52,500 bases of DNA, taken from NCBI RefSeq assembly GCF_003443655.1, contig NZ_CP031941.1, forward strand, positions 1 through 52,500. The letters run 5' to 3'. The position numbers were made by a program, and so were the translations under genes. The notes below the pieces were generated by a model. The model was not told the origin of the DNA. It did no database searches and worked only from the letters and a program-made list of their open reading frames with translations. Positions within the stretch are counted from its first letter, which is position 1; each line of letters starts with the position of its first letter. The stretch comes from Nostoc sphaeroides (GTDB lineage: Bacteria > Cyanobacteriota > Cyanobacteriia > Cyanobacteriales > Nostocaceae). This document shows positions 32,785-41,813 of this stretch, one piece after another.

Positions 32785-34359
32785 CTAATTACTACCTAAA
32801 ACAAATAAACTTAATAATGTACCACTATTCCAAAGGCTGTGGAGGAGCATAGGAGCAAGGAGGTTGCGCGATCGCGTGTAAACAACTCCTAAGACAATCC
32901 CCAATGCAGTGAGGGGAAGAATTTCCGACAAGCTGAGGTGAGCGATCGCAAACAACAAACTACTGATCAGAATCGATCCCCACACGGGTAAGTAGCGAGT
33001 TAGAGAGGGTAACAAAAAGCCGCGAAATAGAATTTCTTCAAAAAATGGAGCTGCGATCGCTGCTGTGGAGAAAAATATGCCAAGTGCTACACCATCTTGG
33101 CTTTCTAGGGCTAATTGCAACAGGGGATTACTACCACCCTGTCCTTGCCATAGCTGTTGATTAATCAAAGATACCACCACAACTATAGGTAAAGCCGCGC
33201 AATAGCCTCCGAGTCCCCACAAAAACCATTTATCTTGAAAACGGAAGCGAAACCAAAATTCTGGTAATGGAAAAAAGCGCTTGAGAGAGAAATACAGCAC
33301 TAACAGCGCACCCGATGCTACCAGTAAGTAACTAACTAAAACATAAAAAGCCTGAAGTCGCACATCACCCGCAGGCCGAGGGATGGGGAGCAGCGATAGC
33401 AATAAAGGGACAAAAATTTGCCCCATGAAGAAAAAGCCGACGATAAAAACCTGTAAAATGGTTTCACCATCCCAAGGTGTTGACCAAACGACATCAGCAT
33501 TTTGAGCTAGTAACGAGGCTTTTCCTTTCAACAAGCGTTGAGCAAGTAAGAAAATCAGCAGTATTAGACCAGTTAAAGCTGCCAAAGTGGGGATAGTGCC
33601 AATAACTGCTAATTTGATCACCGCTTGAGCAGCAGATTCTTGTTGTGCAGCTTTAACTGCTGATAAAGCGTCTTGTCGTTGCTGGAGTTGGTATAGCTGA
33701 ACCAAAGCAGTAGAGCGAAACCAACCTTCTAAATTCTTTTGAATTCGTTCTTGAGAATTTTGGAGCAGACGGGGAGGATTGCTCCAGATTCCACTTAATA
33801 CAGATGCGGTTTCTCCAAATTCTGGATTGATATCAGAGCGTTGTTGTAATTCGCTCCAAGTTTTAATAGCTGTATCGGTCTGTCCTTGCTGTGCTTGTAA
33901 AATTCCCAGGCGCAAGTCTAATTCAGCCAATAATTTTTGTAATTGCTTGAGGGACTGCTGTAACTGTTGCTGTCCCTGTTTAGAAGTTTTAGTAGTGGGA
34001 GGAACATCCGGTAAAGGTTTCGGAGGTATGGGAGTTATTTCAGGTTGAGAGCGTAATTGTGCAAGTTTATTGTTAACTTTGCCTAAATTAGCTGCAACTG
34101 ATTGACGCGCCTCCTCATATTGCTTCGTGGCGCCCTCCAGGGGTTGCTCACCAAGTATTGCTTCCTGAACCGCCTGGAGATTGCGATCGCTGCTATCTTC
34201 TGATTGCCAAGCTTGGGCTTGGAGAGCAATATTGGTTTGGTATAGTTCTAGGCGACTTTGGAACTGAGGTTCTTGCCAACTACTGAATAAAGCCCAAACT
34301 GCCAACAGAACTGCTATTGGTGTCAGTATAAAAATTAAAACTAATCGCTTGAGTGTCAT
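32785..34359 (-). CDS. CPBP family intramembrane protease (CAAX protease-like)
   Basis: A 524-residue membrane protein. The C-terminal CPBP (Abi/Rce1-like) domain has the catalytic motifs EEILFRGFLLP, then FAIAHL, then HSLWNS, with about eight membrane helices from residue 240 on. The N-terminal third begins with one helix (LVLIFILTPIAVLLAVWALF), followed by a long Gln- and Leu-rich coiled-coil stretch (about 30-190). Cyanobacteria commonly carry this longer version. The substrate is unknown. Confidence 0.9.
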   Translation of the reverse strand: MTLKRLVLIFILTPIAVLLAVWALFSSWQEPQFQSRLELYQTNIALQAQAWQSEDSSDRNLQAVQEAILGEQPLEGATKQYEEARQSVAANLGKVNNKLAQLRSQPEITPIPPKPLPDVPPTTKTSKQGQQQLQQSLKQLQKLLAELDLRLGILQAQQGQTDTAIKTWSELQQRSDINPEFGETASVLSGIWSNPPRLLQNSQERIQKNLEGWFRSTALVQLYQLQQRQDALSAVKAAQQESAAQAVIKLAVIGTIPTLAALTGLILLIFLLAQRLLKGKASLLAQNADVVWSTPWDGETILQVFIVGFFFMGQIFVPLLLSLLPIPRPAGDVRLQAFYVLVSYLLVASGALLVLYFSLKRFFPLPEFWFRFRFQDKWFLWGLGGYCAALPIVVVVSLINQQLWQGQGGSNPLLQLALESQDGVALGIFFSTAAIAAPFFEEILFRGFLLPSLTRYLPVWGSILISSLLFAIAHLSLSEILPLTALGIVLGVVYTRSRNLLAPMLLHSLWNSGTLLSLFVLGSN

Positions 34360-34560
34360 CTATCCCTCGTTTACTAACCAGTGGAGAGCGCGTCCGATCC
34401 AAAAATACTAACAATTGCTAACATTTTCTTCTTGCTTCAACCTGGAAGTGTCGGCACTATCCAGTCCACAAGCTGACACGACCCCCTTGGGAATTATCGC
34501 AAGAAAAAGTCAGAGGTGGATAGATATCATCAATATTATAAGTTTGCAATCGCACCCACC

Positions 34561-35259
34561 ATGTTAAATTACAACCCATTGCACTGCTTACCCGGAGCCG
34601 AGGATCTGCCAGATTCTGACGATGAACCTGTGGATAATCAACTACAACATTTGATTCCTGGCTTGCTAGAAGCAATCTTAGCTTGGCTGTGGACAAGCCG
34701 GATGGATTGGTTTTTTGGGGTTGATATGGGGATATATTACGATCCCGAATTACCGCCGATTGTGCCTGATGGGTTTTTAAGTTTAGGAGTCGAGCGAGTT
34801 TTTGATGAGAACTTGCGTTTAAGTTATGTGTTGTGGGAAGAAAAGGTGATGCCGATTATGGCATTAGAAGTTGTTTCTCACAGACGGCGTGGGGAATACA
34901 CCAGCAAAAAGAAACTTTATGCGGATATGGAGATTTTGTATTATGTTGTCTACAATCCCCAACGCCGGAGAAAACCACCTTTAGAAGTTTATCGCTTTGT
35001 AAATGGTGAATATGTATTGCAGCCAGGAAATCTAATTTGGTTATCAGAGATAGGTTTAGCAATTGGTTATGAACGGGGAACCTATCAGGGAATTACGCGA
35101 GATTGGTTGTATTGGTATGACAAACAAGGAGTCAGATATTTAACACCAGAAGAAAGAGCGATCGCTGCCGAACAACGCGCTACTACTGCGGAACAACGCG
35201 CTCAAAGGTTGGCACAAGAATTACAAAGGTTGGGGATAGATCCAGATTCTTTGAATTGA
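34561..35259 (+). CDS. Uma2 family protein (DUF820, endonuclease-like)
   Basis: I place the start at ATG 34561 (232 residues), because an upstream Met at 34516 adds residues that look non-coding. The protein has the DUF820 pattern: VDMGIYYDPELPPIVPDGFLSLG, MALEVVSHRRRGEYTSKKKLYADM and YYVVYNP, with the PD-(D/E)XK-like acidic and Lys residues in PDGF, LEVVS and KKKLY. The tail is a heptad-rich coiled coil (AAEQRATTAEQRAQRLAQEL). Such genes are very abundant in cyanobacteria, and their biological role is unsettled. Confidence 0.88.
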   Translation: MLNYNPLHCLPGAEDLPDSDDEPVDNQLQHLIPGLLEAILAWLWTSRMDWFFGVDMGIYYDPELPPIVPDGFLSLGVERVFDENLRLSYVLWEEKVMPIMALEVVSHRRRGEYTSKKKLYADMEILYYVVYNPQRRRKPPLEVYRFVNGEYVLQPGNLIWLSEIGLAIGYERGTYQGITRDWLYWYDKQGVRYLTPEERAIAAEQRATTAEQRAQRLAQELQRLGIDPDSLN

Positions 35260-35515
35260 TTTTGTGGGGTGCGATCGCTTTGATTACACTGTTATTAATG
35301 GCTTATTTGATAACAGGAATTATAGATGGTTCAGGTGATTGTAGGCGAGATCATGAATCAATTCAAAATTCAAAATTCAAAATTAAATACAGCCACGCAC
35401 TTTCTTGTGGGGTTTCCATCTACCTTGGGAGACAAGGATTTTTTCGCCCACGAAAGCGCGAGCGGCACGAAGTGCGGGGCGAGGTTTTAAACCTAACTTT
35501 TTTCCATAAAAGCGT

Positions 35516-35815
35516 TCAAATATTCCTGCTCTGCCATTGTTTAGGATTACGTTTGACGTGGTAACAAGCAATTATAGTGATAACATTTTCTTCTACAATA
35601 TAAATAACACCATAGGGAAACCTACGTATTAATAATCGCCGCGCTTGTCGATACACCACTGGATAAGCTGAAGGGTTACGTCCGATTAATGCTAAACAGC
35701 TATCAACTGCACGTACAAACTCCGAACCTACTCCAGAATCACGTTGTTCATACCATTCAAAAGCATCTTGAATATCCAGTTCTGCTTCTGGACTAATTAT
35801 TAACTGATAGCTCAT
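35516..35815 (-). CDS. ParE/RelE-like toxin
   Basis: A 99-residue protein with the ParE-like order: YQLIISPEAELDIQDAFEWYEQR, then GSEFVRAVDSCLALIGRNPSAYPVVYRQARRLLIRRFPYGVIYIVEENVITIIACYHVKRNP. It is the toxin of a pair with the antitoxin encoded upstream, with a four-base ATGA-type overlap between the two genes. Its target (gyrase or mRNA) cannot be told from sequence. Confidence 0.9.
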   Translation of the reverse strand: MSYQLIISPEAELDIQDAFEWYEQRDSGVGSEFVRAVDSCLALIGRNPSAYPVVYRQARRLLIRRFPYGVIYIVEENVITIIACYHVKRNPKQWQSRNI

Positions 35816-36033
35816 TCAGTTAAACCTAGTCTTTGCTTCACGGATTGCCAGGTTGAACCTTGGTTTGGGTTTTGGTCATGCATCTCCAAGCGTCTATCTA
35901 ATTCTTGTTTTTGCTCATCGCTGAGAGGAACTTCATCGGGTGTTGTAAGAATGCTGTCCCATAAGTCCTCGGCAAGCTGTATACGTTCAGATACACTTAG
36001 TTCAGAAATATCAACTTTTAATATGGGGTGCAT
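35812..36033 (-). CDS. Addiction module antitoxin (TIGR02574-like)
   Basis: A 73-residue protein: ILKVDISELSVSERIQLAEDLWDSI followed by LSDEQKQELDRRLEMHDQNPNQGSTWQSVKQRL. This matches the small helical 'addiction module component' family that pairs with ParE-like toxins. It precedes the toxin gene and overlaps it, so they are co-translated. A family 1 MITE lies 50 bases upstream of its start. Confidence 0.9.
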   Translation of the reverse strand: MHPILKVDISELSVSERIQLAEDLWDSILTTPDEVPLSDEQKQELDRRLEMHDQNPNQGSTWQSVKQRLGLTE

Positions 36034-36083
36034 AGTTGTTATTAATCTAGTTACTTAGATAAATCTTATTTTAGATTATAAAT

Positions 36084-36185
36084 CAATACCGTTCAGTTAA
36101 GCCCAAAAACCTTGGTAAAGACGCGAAATTTCGCGTCTCTACAGGTTTAAAATCAGTACCACAAATCCTTAACTGAACTGTATTG
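36084..36185. mobile_element. MITE family 1, copy 3 (102 bp) with perfect 10-bp target duplication
   Basis: GATTATAAAT is duplicated at 36074-36083 and 36186-36195. The ends CAATACCGTTCAGTTAAG and CTTAACTGAACTGTATTG are inverted. The interior is the reverse complement of copies 2 and 4, so this copy is inserted in the opposite orientation. It lies just upstream of the antitoxin gene start at 36033. Confidence 0.92.
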
Positions 36186-36203
36186 GATTATAAATTACTT
36201 ATT

Positions 36204-36347
36204 TTATTCCCAATCAAGTAAAGCATCAAGTTTACCTGATTCGGTAAATGTTCTTGCAGCTAGTAAGCAGTGCAGCAAATCAACACACATCTTTGTAGGA
36301 TAATTTACTTGTTGTCCACCGACTACTAATGTTTGTTGCGCCCACAT
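36204..36347 (-). pseudogene. C-terminal fragment of an unknown protein
   Basis: A 47-residue frame from an ATG complementary to 36345-36347. It reads MWAQQTLVVGGQQVNYPTKM, then CVDLLHCLLAARTFTESGKL and DALLDWE. The composition is that of a real globular C-terminus, but it begins abruptly at a hairpin that resembles a transposon end, so it looks like the 3' remainder of a gene cut by an insertion. I cannot name the family. Confidence 0.35.
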
Positions 36348-36450
36348 ACACTCCGCGCCCTAAAGGGTCGGGGATTCTACATTCACCGTCAGAACTTGCA
36401 AAAGCCAGATTCGCACCAACTAGCGTAGAGGTTCCAACTCCTGTAGCGTT
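36348..36450 (-). mobile_element. Possible remnant of an IS200/IS605 element end
   Basis: Read on the minus strand, AGAATCCCCGACCCTTTAGG followed by GCGCGGAG has the palindrome found at the right end of many cyanobacterial tnpB elements. A short upstream frame (GVGTSTLVGANLAFAS and SDGECRIP) could be the end of a decayed tnpB. No longer tnpB sequence remains. Confidence 0.4.
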
Positions 36451-36833
36451 ACTTTACTTGTGTCCCAAGCTAGCTTTTGCCTTATAAATTTTCATCCATA
36501 GTAACGGTGATTCCGTTATTACTTTTTTTCTCTGCTCACCAGAAATTTATCTTTACAAAAACGTTACTAAAATTTAGCAACTATTTTCGGAATTTATAAA
36601 TTGGATTTGTAGCCTAATCTATATCTACAAAAGCAATATTAAAAAAAAATGTCAGAAATATCACTTAATTAAATTATTTTTTGCATAAAACTAAAACTAA
36701 ATGGTGATAAGTACTACAGTTGCAGGGAAGATTATTTTTTGCAACGTTTCTACTTAACCTTAGAGATAATTGCCAAATTATGAATCTTTTATAAGATATT
36801 CGTGTGTCCAAAAGTGTAGGGTAAAATACGTAT
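36451..36833. other. AT-rich region upstream of the HTH/exporter operon
   Basis: No gene. A GTA-N8-TAC sequence (NtcA-box shape) lies at 36816-36829, only four bases before the HTH start codon, too close for a normal activator site. The region probably holds the operon promoter. Confidence 0.4.
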
Positions 36834-37559
36834 ATGTTCGACTGCAATCCAAAAATTGAGACAAAATATATACCAGTAACTACCAGTAAGTACTTAACAT
36901 CATTTCAGCGTAAGTTACTGCTAGTAAGTTTAGAAAAAAGTTTACCTGAATCTTACCGACAACGTATTGAAATCATGTTGTTGGCAGATGAGGGAAAATC
37001 CCAAACAGAAATTTGTCAAATTTTGGGGTGTTGTCCAGCAACAGCAAGACATTGGATGCACATAGCTCGGACAGGGATGGCGCACCAATGGCAAGATTGC
37101 CCCATTGGTCGCCCGAAAGCCGTAAATGAGGAGTATTTAGAACGTTTAAAAGAACTAATTAAAGGTAGTCCCCGCGATCATGGCTATGCTTTTCGGCGGT
37201 GGACAACAAACTGGCTAGGGAAACATTTAGCGAAAGAATTTGGGATTGAAGTGAGCGATCGCCATATCAAGCGACTGCTCAAACAGATGGGATTATCCAC
37301 ACTACCAAAACCCAGCAATTCTGAAGCAAACAGCCATGAGCAGGCTAAGAGTTCCAAAATCTTCATTAGTGACCTGAAATCGGCAACTATTCCAGATGAT
37401 TCCGAATTTATGTCTCTGAATTTCGCAAACTTAGGAAACGATTCAGACATCTATGGCGCAAGATATATCTGCTCAATTGGTTTCTCTAGAACAGTTCAAC
37501 CATACTCTGGGTTATTCTCTTTCGACAGAGGAATTTCAACAATGCCTTCAACAAGTTAA
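36834..37559 (+). CDS. HTH protein resembling the DNA-binding part of an IS630-type transposase
   Basis: A 241-residue protein. Residues about 25-165 read as a helix-turn-helix followed by a winged domain: RIEIMLLADEGKSQTEICQILGCCPATARHWMHIA and YAFRRWTTNWLGKHLAKEFGIEVSDRHIKRLLKQMGL. This is the N-terminal recognition module of IS630/Tc1-type transposases, but the catalytic DDE domain is missing. The last 107 bases overlap the exporter gene in another frame, so the true end may be earlier. I read it as a domesticated regulator of the downstream secretion genes. Start ATG chosen because the frame is open from there with conserved content. Confidence 0.75.
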   Translation: MFDCNPKIETKYIPVTTSKYLTSFQRKLLLVSLEKSLPESYRQRIEIMLLADEGKSQTEICQILGCCPATARHWMHIARTGMAHQWQDCPIGRPKAVNEEYLERLKELIKGSPRDHGYAFRRWTTNWLGKHLAKEFGIEVSDRHIKRLLKQMGLSTLPKPSNSEANSHEQAKSSKIFISDLKSATIPDDSEFMSLNFANLGNDSDIYGARYICSIGFSRTVQPYSGLFSFDRGISTMPSTS

Positions 37560-40182
37560 ATTTATCAACCCAAAAGTCGGTAAATTCTGGCAAGGAACTG
37601 ATGCTCAACCAGGAATCTATATTGCGATCGCTGGTAAGGTCAGGTTGCTAGATAACGCCGATGAGTTAATCGCCACTTTAGAGCGAGGTGACTCATTTGG
37701 AGAATTTACCTTGTTGAAGGAGGTTGACTTTAGACCTTACGCTGCAAGGGCTTCAGTCAACTTACAATTATGCTTCGTTCCGGGTGAAGTGTTGTGGCCA
37801 TTGATGGCTAAATATCCCCAAATTCGGGAGCATTTGTGGGCTAAGGCGCGATCGCGTAACCCCCAACAGGGGGACTCGGATAACACTCCAGTCCTGCCAT
37901 CTGACTCAAAACGGCTGCATGAAACGAAGATTTTGTCAACGCCAGCAGTCAAGCCACGCGAGAAAAAAATAAGCAAAGCCTATTTTCCCAACTCCAGGCA
38001 ACGAGTAGGGCATTTATTACAGCGTGTGATCCGGCGCTATCCGTTTTTTGCCCAACAGAGTGGATCGGATTGCGGTGCAGCTTGTTTAGTGATGGTGTCT
38101 CGTTATTGGGGGAAAAACTTTAGTGTCAATCGCCTGCGGGATATCGCCAATGTTGACCGCAATGGCTCATCACTGCGGGGGTTATCGGCGGCGGCGGAAA
38201 GTATTGGGTTTTCCACGCGACCTGTAAAAGCGAGTCTTGACCAATTAGCGAAGCAAAAATTGCCTGCGATCGCTCACTGGGAAGGCAAACATTACATCGT
38301 TGTCTACGAAATTACCCCCAAACACGTCATTGTAGCCGACCCCGCCATTGGGCAATGCAGCCTCAGCCACGCTGAATTTAAAGCCAACTGGACTGGCTAT
38401 ACCCTGCTGCTGCAACCTACAGCCTGGTTGAAGGATGCCAAAGAGACTTCTACTCCTTTTTGGCAATTCTTTGAGTTGATGAAGCCTCACTCTTTAGTAA
38501 TGCTAGAAGTGTTTGTCGCTTCCTTATTTATCCAGATATTTGGACTGGTTACTCCCTTATTTACCCAGTTAATTTTAGACCGAGTAGTAGTGCAGCGTTC
38601 TGAACTAACCTTAACGGCGGTGGGGTTAGGATTACTAATTTTTAGTTTATTCCGTGTGGCGATGACAGGGTTGCGGCAATATCTGTTAGACCACACGGCG
38701 AATAAGCTCGATTTAGCACTAATTGTCGGATTTATTCGTCATACCTTGCGGCTGCCCTTGAGTTACTTTGAGTCGCGTTATGTGGGGGATATTATCTCTC
38801 GTGTACAGGAAAACCGTAAAATTCAACGCTTCCTCTCCGGTGAAGCATTGTCCATCCTGCTAGATTTAGTCACTGTCTTTATCTACTTAGGATTGATGTT
38901 TTGGTACAGTTGGAAAATGGCGTTGCTAGTATTGGTGATTGTACCGCCTTTTTTGCTGCTGGCATTAATTGCCACACCTTTTTTACAAAAGATTTCTAGG
39001 GAAATCTTTAACGCTGTTGCTAATGAAAGCAGCTATCTGATTGAAGCCCTTTCTGGTGTGCGAACAGTTAAATCTACAGCAGTAGAACAGACAGTGCGTT
39101 GGCATTGGGAAGAGTTATTAAGTAAAGAAGTAAAAACTAACTTTTCCGGGCAAATTATCAGCAATCGCCTGCAAATATTCAGCAACACAATTGAAGCAGT
39201 AGTAACTACCATCTTGCTGTGGTTTGGGGCGTACCAAGTGATTCACAACCAGTTAACCATTGGGCAATTGGTAGCATTTAATATGTTGCTGGGAAATATT
39301 ATTAGGCCTTTCCAACGATTAACAGTTTTGTGGAATCAATTGCAAGAAGTGGTGATTGCAGTGGAACGCATTAATGATGTGTTGGATGCAGAACCAGAAG
39401 AGGATTTGCAGCAGCAGGCGCGGCAATCTTTACCACCCATTCAAGGTAACATTCGTTTTGACAACGTGACATTTCGCTATCACCCTGAAAGCGATATCAA
39501 TGTTTTAGAAAATCTCAGTTTTGAAATACATAGTGGGCAAATGGTTGCCCTGGTGGGACGGAGTGGTTCGGGTAAAACCACAATTTCTAAGCTGGTTTTA
39601 GGATTATATCCCCCTACAGATGGCAAAGTCTTGATTGATGGACACGATATTACCAGTCTTTCGTTACGTTCTCTACGCGAACAAGTTGGGGTAGTTGACC
39701 AAGACACCTTTTTGTTTGGCGGAACGATTCGGGAAAATATTAGCTTGGCACATCCTGGGGCAACTTTGGCAGAGATTATTGAGGCGGCGCGATTGGCGGG
39801 TGCTGATGAGTTTATTAAAAAGTTACCTATGGGTTATGAAACCCAGATTGGTGAAGGAGGCGGGATGTTATCTGGAGGACAGCGACAAAGAATTGCGATC
39901 GCTAAGGCGTTGTTAGGCAATCCCAAGCTGTTGATTTTGGATGAAGCGACTTCCCATCTGGATGCAGAGTCAGAAAGGATTATTCAGACAAATTTAAACA
40001 CAATTCTCAAAGGCAGAACCACCTTAGTAATTGCCCATCGCCTTTCAACAGTAAGAAATGCAGATTTGATTTTGGTGCTAGATCGCGGCGTGTTGATTGA
40101 GAGTGGAACTCACAAAGAGTTGATGGCCAAGCGCGGACATTATTTTTATCTCAATCATCAGCAGATGGATGTTGCGGGGTGA
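37453..40182 (+). CDS. cNMP-binding/C39-peptidase ABC exporter (PCAT, HetC/SunT-like)
   Basis: A 909-residue three-part transporter. Residues about 35-135 form a cyclic-nucleotide-binding domain (GDSFGEFTLL). Residues about 195-310 are a C39 leader peptidase with QQSGSDCGAACL (catalytic C207), His 280 in GKHYIVVYE and Asp 296 in VADPAIG. Six membrane helices follow, then an ATPase domain with GRSGSGKTT, LSGGQRQRIAIA and LLILDEATSHLD. It should cut double-glycine leaders and export the peptide. The neighbours HlyD and PpiC, and the Gly-Gly precursors nearby, fit that task. Confidence 0.93.
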   Translation: MAQDISAQLVSLEQFNHTLGYSLSTEEFQQCLQQVKFINPKVGKFWQGTDAQPGIYIAIAGKVRLLDNADELIATLERGDSFGEFTLLKEVDFRPYAARASVNLQLCFVPGEVLWPLMAKYPQIREHLWAKARSRNPQQGDSDNTPVLPSDSKRLHETKILSTPAVKPREKKISKAYFPNSRQRVGHLLQRVIRRYPFFAQQSGSDCGAACLVMVSRYWGKNFSVNRLRDIANVDRNGSSLRGLSAAAESIGFSTRPVKASLDQLAKQKLPAIAHWEGKHYIVVYEITPKHVIVADPAIGQCSLSHAEFKANWTGYTLLLQPTAWLKDAKETSTPFWQFFELMKPHSLVMLEVFVASLFIQIFGLVTPLFTQLILDRVVVQRSELTLTAVGLGLLIFSLFRVAMTGLRQYLLDHTANKLDLALIVGFIRHTLRLPLSYFESRYVGDIISRVQENRKIQRFLSGEALSILLDLVTVFIYLGLMFWYSWKMALLVLVIVPPFLLLALIATPFLQKISREIFNAVANESSYLIEALSGVRTVKSTAVEQTVRWHWEELLSKEVKTNFSGQIISNRLQIFSNTIEAVVTTILLWFGAYQVIHNQLTIGQLVAFNMLLGNIIRPFQRLTVLWNQLQEVVIAVERINDVLDAEPEEDLQQQARQSLPPIQGNIRFDNVTFRYHPESDINVLENLSFEIHSGQMVALVGRSGSGKTTISKLVLGLYPPTDGKVLIDGHDITSLSLRSLREQVGVVDQDTFLFGGTIRENISLAHPGATLAEIIEAARLAGADEFIKKLPMGYETQIGEGGGMLSGGQRQRIAIAKALLGNPKLLILDEATSHLDAESERIIQTNLNTILKGRTTLVIAHRLSTVRNADLILVLDRGVLIESGTHKELMAKRGHYFYLNHQQMDVAG

Positions 40183-40261
40183 AACAACAGGAAAAGTAGG
40201 AAGCTTTTCTTGTTTTCCCACTCCTAAAATCCCAAATCCAAAATTGATATCAGGAAAAATC

Positions 40262-41785
40262 ATGCCAAACACATTAAATGGAAAAGTTCAAACCCAAATC
40301 TATGAGGTAGAACAGGGCAAGGAAATTTTCAGAGAGCAAACACCAGCCATATCAACTGATGATTGGGCTTACGCAACCAAGGATTTACTTGATAGTTTAC
40401 CCCAGGTTTGGACAAGGGGATTGCTGTATTTTTTGGTGGTGTTTGTGTCGATCATTTTACCTTGGGCGATGCTGTCTAAGGTGGATGAAACGGGTACGGC
40501 AAGAGGGCGACTTGAGCCAAAGGGAAAGACAGTTAGGCTGGATGCAGCTGTGGCGGGTACTGTTGCCGAAATTCGGGTAAAGGAAGGTGATTCAGTTAAA
40601 GTTGGGCAGACTTTATTGGTATTGGAATCAGAATTAGTTAAGGCGGAAATGCGGCAGGCACAGGAGAAGTTGGAGGGACAACTAAATCGACTTTCTCAGT
40701 TAAATTCATCTAAAAGTCAGTTAGTTGTATCTTTAACAACGCAACAGCAACAAAATCAATCTCAACAGTTAGAAAAGCAGGCTCAAATTGATCAAGCGCG
40801 ACAGAATATGAATACTCTGAGGAATTCCTATGATTTACAAAAAGACGAAAAATTATCTCAAGTTAATCAGGCACGTCAAACTCTTGAGCATAGTCAAACT
40901 GCTAATAAGTTAGTAAACAGTAGTTTGGCGAGTACCCAGAGGGAAGTTGAACGCTATCGGACTCTTTGGCAGTCAGGGGTTGTTCCAGAAATTAATGTTG
41001 TTCAGAAGCAAGATATAGCTAAAGACAAGCAACAGTTATACGAACAAAATAAGTCAGATATTCAGCAGGCTAAACTACGTTTGCTAGAACAACAGAGTAG
41101 TTATGAGCGGACTATTCGGCAAGCAAATGCAGATATTGAGCAGGCACTGTTGCGACTGAAAGAACAGGAAAGGAGTTATCAGACCTTAACTCGTTCCAGC
41201 AAACTTGCTTTACTAAAAATCGACGAACAACAGAAGAATTTAGAAACAGAAATTACTACGCTTCAAGCAGAAATTGCTCAAAGCAAGAGTCAGATTGTCT
41301 CGTTAAAGTTTCAGTTAGGACAACGAGAGTTAAGAGCCACCGTCAATGGTAGAGTGTTTCAGTTACCGATACAACGCGCTGGGTCTGTGGTGCAGCCAGG
41401 AGCAATGATTGCGGAGATTGCACCCCAAGGTTCGCCTTTAATAATTCGGGCGCAGATGGCGACAACTGAGAGTGGCTTTTTGCGAAGAGGATTACCAGTA
41501 AAGCTAAAGTTTGATGCTTATCCGTTTCAGGATTATGGCGTCCTTGAAGGAGAATTGTTAGAAATTTCTCCTACTACCGTAGAGGTGGAAACACCTAATG
41601 GAAAGGTAGCAGCTTATGACTTAGAAATTGCCCTAAAACAAAATTGTATTCCCTCGGCTAATAAGTGTATTGCCTTGCGTCCTGGGGATACGGCGACGGC
41701 TGAGGTAATTGTGCGTCAGCGTCGGATTATTGATTTTCTGCTTGATCCGTTTAAGCAGTTGCAGCAAGGTGGGGTGAAATTGTAA
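40262..41785 (+). CDS. HlyD family secretion adaptor
   Basis: From the ATG at 40262 (AGGAAAAATC before it) the protein has 507 residues. A longer start at 40169 would overlap the exporter and read through a heptamer repeat, so I reject it. It has one N-terminal membrane helix (GLLYFLVVFVSIILPWAML), a lipoyl-type half motif (AGTVAEIRVKEGDSVKVGQTLLVLES), a very long coiled coil (about residues 135-355) and the second half motif (RELRATVNGRVFQLPIQRAGSVVQPGAMIAEI). It joins the ABC exporter to the outer membrane, forming a type I secretion channel. Confidence 0.93.
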   Translation: MPNTLNGKVQTQIYEVEQGKEIFREQTPAISTDDWAYATKDLLDSLPQVWTRGLLYFLVVFVSIILPWAMLSKVDETGTARGRLEPKGKTVRLDAAVAGTVAEIRVKEGDSVKVGQTLLVLESELVKAEMRQAQEKLEGQLNRLSQLNSSKSQLVVSLTTQQQQNQSQQLEKQAQIDQARQNMNTLRNSYDLQKDEKLSQVNQARQTLEHSQTANKLVNSSLASTQREVERYRTLWQSGVVPEINVVQKQDIAKDKQQLYEQNKSDIQQAKLRLLEQQSSYERTIRQANADIEQALLRLKEQERSYQTLTRSSKLALLKIDEQQKNLETEITTLQAEIAQSKSQIVSLKFQLGQRELRATVNGRVFQLPIQRAGSVVQPGAMIAEIAPQGSPLIIRAQMATTESGFLRRGLPVKLKFDAYPFQDYGVLEGELLEISPTTVEVETPNGKVAAYDLEIALKQNCIPSANKCIALRPGDTATAEVIVRQRRIIDFLLDPFKQLQQGGVKL

Positions 41786-41813
41786 AAAACTTACAACCTT
41801 TAGGAGAAATATC

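Noticed and set aside
35256..35564. 102-codon frame after the Uma2-like gene
   Set aside because: It translates a heptamer repeat (IQNSKFKIK) and overlaps the end of the ParE-like gene.
36816..36829. NtcA-type box GTA-N8-TAC ahead of the HTH gene
   Set aside because: About a dozen such matches are expected by chance in a window this size, and it lies too close to the start codon.
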